A stretch of 64,000 nt of DNA, from assembly GCA_035642125.1 (NCBI GenBank), contig DASQSZ010000328.1, positions 1 through 64,000 on the forward strand. Direction: 5' to 3'. This document shows, one piece after another, positions 58,233 through 64,000 of this stretch; position 1 is the stretch's first letter, and each line of letters starts with the position of its first letter. The notes under the pieces are model-generated. The model worked only from the letters and a program-made list of their open reading frames with translations. It did not search any database and had not been told where the DNA came from. The position numbers and the translations under genes are program-made. This DNA comes from CALAED01 sp937891035 (GTDB lineage: Bacteria > Actinomycetota > Actinomycetes > Streptosporangiales > Streptosporangiaceae).

Positions 58233-61200
58233 CACGGGTCAACATACGGCACCCGTCCGGGGGGCGCGACGCCGCGCTTGATGTGATCCTGGATGATGTG
58301 TGCGACCAATGCTCGCACGGCATCCGGATCGTTCGCCCCAGCCCTGATCATGGCTTCCACTTCGATGTCGTAGAGATCGTCGTAGGTGAGGTTCGCATTC
58401 GGGTTCTTCGAGCGCCATGCCTTGAACAGGTCGGCCTGGTGCGGCCTGATATCGGAGTGCTTGATCCCGAGATCCTTGAGCACGTCTTCAGGTATGGCGA
58501 GGACGTCCCTGGGGTTATAGCCGGCCACATTCGGGCCGCCCTTCTTGTCCTTCATGGCGGCCTGCGACGGAGCGTGATGACCGCCACCGTCCTTGTACTG
58601 CTTCAACCGCTTGATGAGGGGGTGGGAGACGGCGCCGAGCACCTTGGTGAACATGGCGCCGCCGGGAGAGGTGGCCGCGCCCATGACCGCGTTTTCGCCG
58701 GCCGCCTGCCCCACGTTATCGCCGTTGATCATCGCCTCGGTGGCGCCGCCGGCGGCGTTGGCGGCCGCTTCCCTGGCGACGTACACCGTGGCTCTGGCCG
58801 CGACGCCGGTGCCGAGGGCCGAGGCACCGAACGTGGCGGCGCCCATACCTCCGGCGACGCCGCCGCCGGCGGCCGCGCCGAGCAGGCGCAACCCGCTGAA
58901 CTCCCCGGACCTGTACTGCCGGTATCCCTCGATGCCGGCACCCACCAGGGCGCCGACGCCGGCGCCGACGGCGATATGCACCCATCGGCCGTCCGGATCG
59001 ACCAGCCGGACCGGATTGTTGTAGCTGTAGGTGTACAGAGCGAGGTTGGCCGAATTGCGCGTCCCGCCGTTCACCGAGCCGTCGAGGTAGGCATCGATCG
59101 CCGGGTCTGGGCTCTGCCAGACGCTCGTTCTCGGGTCGTAGTAGCGCGCGCCGTAGTGGTAATAGCCGGTCTCAGGATCGAGTTCCTTGCCGGTGTATTG
59201 GTGCGGCACGGGCTGACCGGGATTTTCCTTCTCCTCGACCCATGTCTCCCCCGTCGGGAAGTAATTCAGGTGCTCATACAGCTGCCCTTCGGTGTCGGTG
59301 ACGAAGCCGGTCGATCCGAGATGGTCGGCGTGCGCGTAGAACTGGCGATCCTCGAAACGGCTATCGGGTTCGACGAACTTGGTGACGAGCTTCGAGCTGC
59401 CGATGAAGACGTGCTTGAACTGCTTGTTTCCCTGCGTGGAATAGTTCTGGTTCGGATAGATGTGCGTCTGGCTGGAGTCCTTGACGATCCGTTTGCCGAC
59501 GTCGTCGTAGGCGTACCTGGCGTCGGGCGCGCCGCCTTGGTTGTCACAGGACGTCGCGTCCTGCGGCAGCGTCTGGCTCTGCACGTTTTCATGGCCGCAG
59601 GCGAGGCGGTTCTCCTCGTCCCAGATCAGCTGACGCCGCGGCCGCGGCTGCTGGGCCCGGCTGATCAGGTTCCCGTTGGCGTCGTAGGACATGGTGTGCG
59701 GGCCGACGACGGACGGCGCGTGCGGCTTTCCGCTGCCGTAGGTGTAGCCGTAGTTGTACGTCGTCTTCTTCTGCACGACGACGTTTTCGTTGGTGACCAG
59801 CTCGTGCAGCTGGTTCTTGCCGGTGATGTTGTGGATCGAGTCGTAGCCGATGTCGAGCCGGTACCGGTCGGTCTTCGGGCCTCGTGAGGTGTAGTCGCCT
59901 TCGGCGTGCGTGAGCCGGTAGAGGTCGTCGTAGTGGTAGGTCTGCCGGCTCGGCCCGCCGAGCTGGAACCCCACCTCCGGGCCATCCGGCGGCGCGGTGT
60001 TGTTGGCGATCGAGGTGACGTTGCCGACCGCGTCGTAGTCGTAGCTCAGGTTCTGGAACGTGTAGCCGATCTCGAGCTTGGACTCCAGCGTGGCGAGCCG
60101 CCGGTCGTCGGCGTTGTAGGTGTAGCGGGTACGGGTGCCGTTGCCGGTCTCCTGAAGCACCCGCTGGTCGAACTTGTCGTAGTCGAGCCGGCGCAGGTAC
60201 TGATAGGTGTTCGCGCCCTTGACGCCGGTCGCCTGGTTGACCAGGCCGCCGCTGTTGTAGCCGTACGACAGCACCTCGCCGTCCGGGAAGGTCATCCGCA
60301 GCATCCGGTTCCAGGTGTCGTACCGGTACTGCGTGGTGAACTCCTCGGTCTTGTTGCCTTGGACGGGTACCGACCGGGTCTCGCTGGTGACCTCGCCGAG
60401 CGGCCCGTACGCACGGGTCAGCGTGCCGGCCCCGTCGCGGATCGCGGTGACCCGGCCGGCGCCGTTCCCGGCGGCGCCCGGGTCGCCGTAGGTGTAGGCG
60501 ACGTTGCTGGCCGGGAACAGCGGGTAGCGGATCGCGGACAGGCGCTCGAAGTCGTAGTCGTACTCGATCGCCTTGCCCGCCGCCGCCAGCTTGGCCGTGA
60601 TCTTCCTGACCGGGTTGCCGGCCAGGTCGTACACCGTCTCGGTACGGCCCGAGTCCGGGCTGTTGATGATCGTGCGGCGGGCGAAGTTGTCATAGGTCGA
60701 CGTGGTGACGTTGTTCTTGTCGTCGGTGACGCGGATGATCTGGCCGAGCGGGTCGTGGGCGTAGCTGGTCCAGATGGCCGGCTGGCCGCCCGCGGGGTTG
60801 GATTCCTTGACCGCGGTGGTCGCCTCGCGCACGTCGGTGTACGTGCGCTTGACGTTGCCCTTGGCGTCGGTCCGCACCGACTCGAACTGATGGGTGCCGG
60901 CCCGGTCCGTGCCGAATCCGTACGCCATCGTGGTGACCGTGTCGTCCGGCAGGACGGTGCGCGTTGGCCGGTCGAGGACGTCGTAGGTCGTGCGGGTCGG
61001 ATCCTCGGTGTCGAACGCGGGGTTGAAGCTCGTGTTCGTCGCGCCCTTGGGTTCGGTGACCTGGTAATACTGCGCTGCGGTCCGGCCGAACGCGTCGAAC
61101 GTCACCCGCCCAGAGACGGTCATGACGTCGGCGGGCGCGGTGTCGGGCCCGGTGCTGACGGTGGCGTCCTTCTTGGTCTGCAGGATGCGTTTGAGACCGT

Positions 61201-64000
61201 CGCTGAAGGTGATCGTGTCGATGGCGTCGGGCTTGACGCTCCCGTCGGCCCGCCGGTCGACGTGCCGGGTGACCGCGTACGGCACCGTCGCCTCTGGGTG
61301 GTACTCGAAGTCGATGCTGAGCCGGTTCTCGGCGATCTCGAGGGGGCCGGCAACGGAGTCGACCCGGCCGACCGCGTCGTAACGCTGGACGGTGGACTGG
61401 TCGTTGACGTCGGTCGTGGTCTCGATCAGCCCGTACTTGAGGTTGTAGGTCTGCGTCGAGCGCAGGTTATGGCTGTCGGTGACCGAGGCCACGTGAGTGT
61501 CGACGACCGTGTCGTAGGTGTAGGACAGCTTGTAGCGCTGGCCGCTCTTGTTCGGCGGGTTCGTCACCGAGGCGAGGTTGCCGTTGTCGAAGTACGTCAG
61601 ATCGGTGACGGCCGCGGTGCCGTCGGCAAGGAACGCCCGGTGCCGGATGAGGTTTCCGGTGGCGCAGTCGTAGGTCGAGTCCCTGTTGCGCATGAGTGTG
61701 CCGGCGCCGCGCACCTCGATCGCCGTGGCGGCGCCCACGATGTTGTTGGCCCGGCAGGCGGCGTCCTCCGCGGTGTAGCGGAACCGCATATCGACGTCGT
61801 CCGCGGCTCCGGTGTCGGCGGCGTCCAGCGAGCGCACCACGTTGCCGAAGTCGTCGTACGCCATTTCGATGTGGGTCGTCTTGCCCGGCTGCGACTGCCC
61901 TTCGAAGAAGCGCTCGTCGGTGCGCACCAGCTGCGGGAAGATCGTCGCGGTGGTGCTGCGCGCGTCGGCCGGGGTCGCTCCGGTCGAGACGTCGCGCAGC
62001 CGGTAGGTGTTCTCAGTCTCGGTGAACAGCCGGCCCTGGCCGTCGGCGGTGCGCTCGCGCTCGAGCAGCCCGCGCGTGTAGTAGCTGTCGGTGCGGTAGT
62101 CGCGGGTCACGCTGCTGAACACCGTGTTGCCGTTGGCCGTGTCGTGGTGGCGTTCCACCGTGGTCCGGTAACCGTAGAACTCGCGCTCGAGCCGGTCGAA
62201 CACGCCGACTGAGTAGTCGAAGGTCGACCGCTGGACATCGGGTCCGTCATCCAGCGGCTGGCCGTCGTTGATCGTCACCTCGGACAGCACCCACCGCGAG
62301 TGCGGTTGGTCGTAGGTGTTGCCGTCCCGCTTGTAGTCCAGGTCGAAGCGCGAGCCCATCGGCCGGATGACGCTGCGGAGCAGGTTGGTCCGGCCGGTGC
62401 GGTTTTGCGCCACCGACAGTTCGCTGTCGCTGTCGGAGGCGAGATGGTCGGCGTACCCGTCGCCGTCGAGGTCGCGCAGCGTCTGCGCGGCGCGGCCCGC
62501 GCCCGTGGAGACGTCGGCGCCGGGGTTGACGATGATACAGCCGGTCACCAGCAACGCGCAGAACGAGAACGTGAAGTAGACGCCGCCGCCGACCTGGGCG
62601 TTGACGTCATTGTTGAGCCCGGACAGGCTGCCGAGGAACTCCTGCGGCGCGGCGAAACCGTTGCCGGTGTTCAGCGCCACCCGGATCGGGTTGCCGGCGA
62701 AGACCCGGTCGGCCAGCCCGTCCCCGTTCATGTCCTGCAGCGAGCTGTCGCTGTCGCTGTCGCCCTGGCCGAAGGATGCGCCGCCGGCGAAGCCGTAGAA
62801 GTCGGTGTTGAACCCGATGTTGATCCCGTTGTTGGAGCTCTCACCGTCGTTGAGCGGACCGCCGGGCCACGGCTCGGGCGCGGCGAACCGGTAGCCGAGG
62901 TTGAGCGCGGCCCGTCCGTCCTCGTAGACGCGGTCCGGTAGCTGGTCGCCGTTGATGTCGAGCAGGTCGAACCTGCTGTCGGACGCCCCGGTGCCGAGGC
63001 TGCCGCCCACGCCGAGCGGCGGCATGTCGTTGCCGGTCCGCGAGGTGTTGGCGCTCCCGTTGCCCTGCGGCGCGGCCTGCCCGTGCCCGGTCGCGATGGT
63101 GCGGGCGGCGCTGCCGGCGCTGGCGTTGCCCGACACGTTGTGGCTGCGCCGGACGCTGCCGTCGGGCAGCGCGCCCCGGGTGTCGCCGAGGGTGCCGGTC
63201 GGGTCGCTGTACTGAACGCCGTTCGCCCCGGCCACGTCTGGGAAGTCGTCGCCGTTGAGGTCGAGGTAGTCGAGTTCGCCGGTGGAGTCACCGGTCGCGA
63301 CGCTGCCGCCGACGCTGCCGATCCCGCCGCTGACGCCGCCGGTCAGGGAGATCTGCTGGGACCGGGAGATCCGCGGCACGGCCCTGACGCCGGCCAGGTC
63401 GGCCGTGGTGGGCAGGTTGATGGACTGCCCGCCGAGCCGCGAGCTGGCCACGGCGTCCTTGGCGATCCACGACGCTTCGCCCGACTGCCAGCGGTTGTCC
63501 TTCGGCGCCGGAGTGAACACGAAGACCTTCGGCGGGGTGATCCGCGGATCGGCGGTGAAGGCGTCCTTGTCGCGCTGCGGGTCGACATCGCTCGGCAGCC
63601 CGTCCCTGAAGTTCTCATCCAGGGCCAGATCGGTCTGCCGGATCGGCTGGCCGGCCCGGTCTCGGTTGCCGTTGTAACCCACCGCCGCCCAGCCGCGGTA
63701 CGGCTGCGGGAACGCGCCCTCGTCCACGGCGCGGTGGAACGCGCTGGGGGCGGTCGCGCCGTCGATGGTGACCGTCTGGGCGGTCAGGAACGCGGCGAGC
63801 TTACGGTCCCGTGTGCTGAAGTCGAAGAACAGCTCCTGGCCCGCGCTGACCGGGACGCTGAGGTCGGCCGGGTCGCTGACCTGCCCGTCGGTAATGGTGA
63901 TCTCCCGCTTGGCGACGAGGCCGCCGGCGCGCTTCACCGTGAACACCACCGTCGAGTCCGGCTGCCGGCCGCCGAAGTCGAACGTCAGCTCGGGATTGAC
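58232..64000 (-). CDS. Giant SpvB/RHS polymorphic toxin, 5' end outside window
   Basis: The frame is open to the right edge, so at least 1,922 residues are seen and the start is missing. From the N-side come SpvB-like and FG-GAP repeats (DYLDLNGDDFPDVAG, LLDINGDQLPDRVYEDG, LQDMNGDGLADRV), then many RHS/YD repeats (YDAVGNVTSI, YRYDTWNRMLRMTFPDG). The RHS core (QYTGKELDPETGYYHYGARYYDPRTSVWQSPDP) ends at the DPDGR cleavage site. The last 250 residues (58235-58984) are the variable tip: a Gly/Ala-rich membrane-like part and a small toxin domain with GGGHHAPSQAAM, a possible nuclease or other enzyme I cannot name. Confidence 0.92.
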   Translation of the reverse strand, partial: VNPELTFDFGGRQPDSTVVFTVKRAGGLVAKREITITDGQVSDPADLSVPVSAGQELFFDFSTRDRKLAAFLTAQTVTIDGATAPSAFHRAVDEGAFPQPYRGWAAVGYNGNRDRAGQPIRQTDLALDENFRDGLPSDVDPQRDKDAFTADPRITPPKVFVFTPAPKDNRWQSGEASWIAKDAVASSRLGGQSINLPTTADLAGVRAVPRISRSQQISLTGGVSGGIGSVGGSVATGDSTGELDYLDLNGDDFPDVAGANGVQYSDPTGTLGDTRGALPDGSVRRSHNVSGNASAGSAARTIATGHGQAAPQGNGSANTSRTGNDMPPLGVGGSLGTGASDSRFDLLDINGDQLPDRVYEDGRAALNLGYRFAAPEPWPGGPLNDGESSNNGINIGFNTDFYGFAGGASFGQGDSDSDSSLQDMNGDGLADRVFAGNPIRVALNTGNGFAAPQEFLGSLSGLNNDVNAQVGGGVYFTFSFCALLVTGCIIVNPGADVSTGAGRAAQTLRDLDGDGYADHLASDSDSELSVAQNRTGRTNLLRSVIRPMGSRFDLDYKRDGNTYDQPHSRWVLSEVTINDGQPLDDGPDVQRSTFDYSVGVFDRLEREFYGYRTTVERHHDTANGNTVFSSVTRDYRTDSYYTRGLLERERTADGQGRLFTETENTYRLRDVSTGATPADARSTTATIFPQLVRTDERFFEGQSQPGKTTHIEMAYDDFGNVVRSLDAADTGAADDVDMRFRYTAEDAACRANNIVGAATAIEVRGAGTLMRNRDSTYDCATGNLIRHRAFLADGTAAVTDLTYFDNGNLASVTNPPNKSGQRYKLSYTYDTVVDTHVASVTDSHNLRSTQTYNLKYGLIETTTDVNDQSTVQRYDAVGRVDSVAGPLEIAENRLSIDFEYHPEATVPYAVTRHVDRRADGSVKPDAIDTITFSDGLKRILQTKKDATVSTGPDTAPADVMTVSGRVTFDAFGRTAAQYYQVTEPKGATNTSFNPAFDTEDPTRTTYDVLDRPTRTVLPDDTVTTMAYGFGTDRAGTHQFESVRTDAKGNVKRTYTDVREATTAVKESNPAGGQPAIWTSYAHDPLGQIIRVTDDKNNVTTSTYDNFARRTIINSPDSGRTETVYDLAGNPVRKITAKLAAAGKAIEYDYDFERLSAIRYPLFPASNVAYTYGDPGAAGNGAGRVTAIRDGAGTLTRAYGPLGEVTSETRSVPVQGNKTEEFTTQYRYDTWNRMLRMTFPDGEVLSYGYNSGGLVNQATGVKGANTYQYLRRLDYDKFDQRVLQETGNGTRTRYTYNADDRRLATLESKLEIGYTFQNLSYDYDAVGNVTSIANNTAPPDGPEVGFQLGGPSRQTYHYDDLYRLTHAEGDYTSRGPKTDRYRLDIGYDSIHNITGKNQLHELVTNENVVVQKKTTYNYGYTYGSGKPHAPSVVGPHTMSYDANGNLISRAQQPRPRRQLIWDEENRLACGHENVQSQTLPQDATSCDNQGGAPDARYAYDDVGKRIVKDSSQTHIYPNQNYSTQGNKQFKHVFIGSSKLVTKFVEPDSRFEDRQFYAHADHLGSTGFVTDTEGQLYEHLNYFPTGETWVEEKENPGQPVPHQYTGKELDPETGYYHYGARYYDPRTSVWQSPDPAIDAYLDGSVNGGTRNSANLALYTYSYNNPVRLVDPDGRWVHIAVGAGVGALVGAGIEGYRQYRSGEFSGLRLLGAAAGGGVAGGMGAATFGASALGTGVAARATVYVAREAAANAAGGATEAMINGDNVGQAAGENAVMGAATSPGGAMFTKVLGAVSHPLIKRLKQYKDGGGHHAPSQAAMKDKKGGPNVAGYNPRDVLAIPEDVLKDLGIKHSDIRPHQADLFKAWRSKNPNANLTYDDLYDIEVEAMIRAGANDPDAVRALVAHIIQDHIKRGVAPPGRVPYVDP

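Noticed and set aside
59906..62212. 768-codon plus-strand frame
   Set aside because: It is antisense to the RHS repeats; the Val/Gly/Arg-rich repeats follow from the YD repeats on the other strand.
1..64000. CRISPR arrays, rRNA, tRNA and riboswitches
   Set aside because: No regularly spaced repeats, tRNA cloverleaf patterns or rRNA-like segments were noticed by eye; a covariance-model scan would be needed to exclude small RNAs.

Overview
This is a high-GC actinobacterial chromosome segment. Pointers are strong GC bias at third codon positions, many GTG starts, 4-base ATGA/GTGA gene overlaps, LuxR/AfsR-type ATPases, an Nramp-like start with the SGEWLLGP motif, and an FxSxx-type RiPP locus, which is typical of Streptomyces, Actinomadura, Nonomuraea and relatives. 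The genus cannot be fixed from the sequence alone. No rRNA, tRNA or CRISPR array was seen.

Layout. (1) 1-5.5 kb: the edge of an Nramp-type transporter, a STAND-type ATPase regulator, a SpoIIE-type phosphatase and a saccharopine-dehydrogenase-like oxidoreductase. (2) 5.6-28.3 kb: a non-ribosomal peptide cluster. A 13-gene minus-strand operon, mostly joined by 4-base overlaps, encodes three separate C-A-T modules, one C-T protein without an A domain, an MbtH protein, a type II thioesterase, a thioesterase fused to a SyrP-like hydroxylase, a PhpK-like B12 radical SAM enzyme, an FkbM methyltransferase, a P450, an alpha/beta hydrolase, an MFS exporter and an isochorismatase-like hydrolase. Diverging from it is a three-gene cassette: acylating acetaldehyde dehydrogenase, 4-hydroxy-2-oxovalerate aldolase and 2-oxopent-4-enoate hydratase. 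With no ring-cleavage genes nearby, the cassette may run in the synthetic direction to supply an unusual monomer. (3) 28.7-41.9 kb: mixed genes, including a STAS protein lacking its phospho-serine, a lone tyrosine recombinase, a sortase with its likely substrate, an IS481-like remnant, secreted peptidase and pectate lyase genes, a StyA-like flavoprotein and a three-gene binding-protein/vWA operon.

(4) 42-51.7 kb: the most interesting region. It is a cyclophane RiPP locus of FxSxx type in an unusual form. It holds an FxsB-like radical SAM/SPASM maturase coupled to an HExxH-type (alpha-ketoglutarate) peptide hydroxylase candidate. A 53-residue precursor gene missed by ordinary gene length cut-offs (47699-47860, minus) ends in FSAMT instead of FxSxx. 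Downstream in the precursor's orientation lie a SIR2-like NADase and a STAND ATPase. FxsT (NB-ARC/TPR) and a membrane protein lie divergently. The usual TIR-like FxsC is absent and a SIR2 protein may take its place, so the locus combines a peptide natural product with anti-phage-like NADase/STAND components.

(5) 51.8-64 kb: a MetE-like methyltransferase, a sugar epimerase, a two-component system, a GT2/DUF2064 pair, and a very large SpvB/RHS polymorphic toxin (its start lies beyond the window) with an adjacent small immunity-protein candidate.
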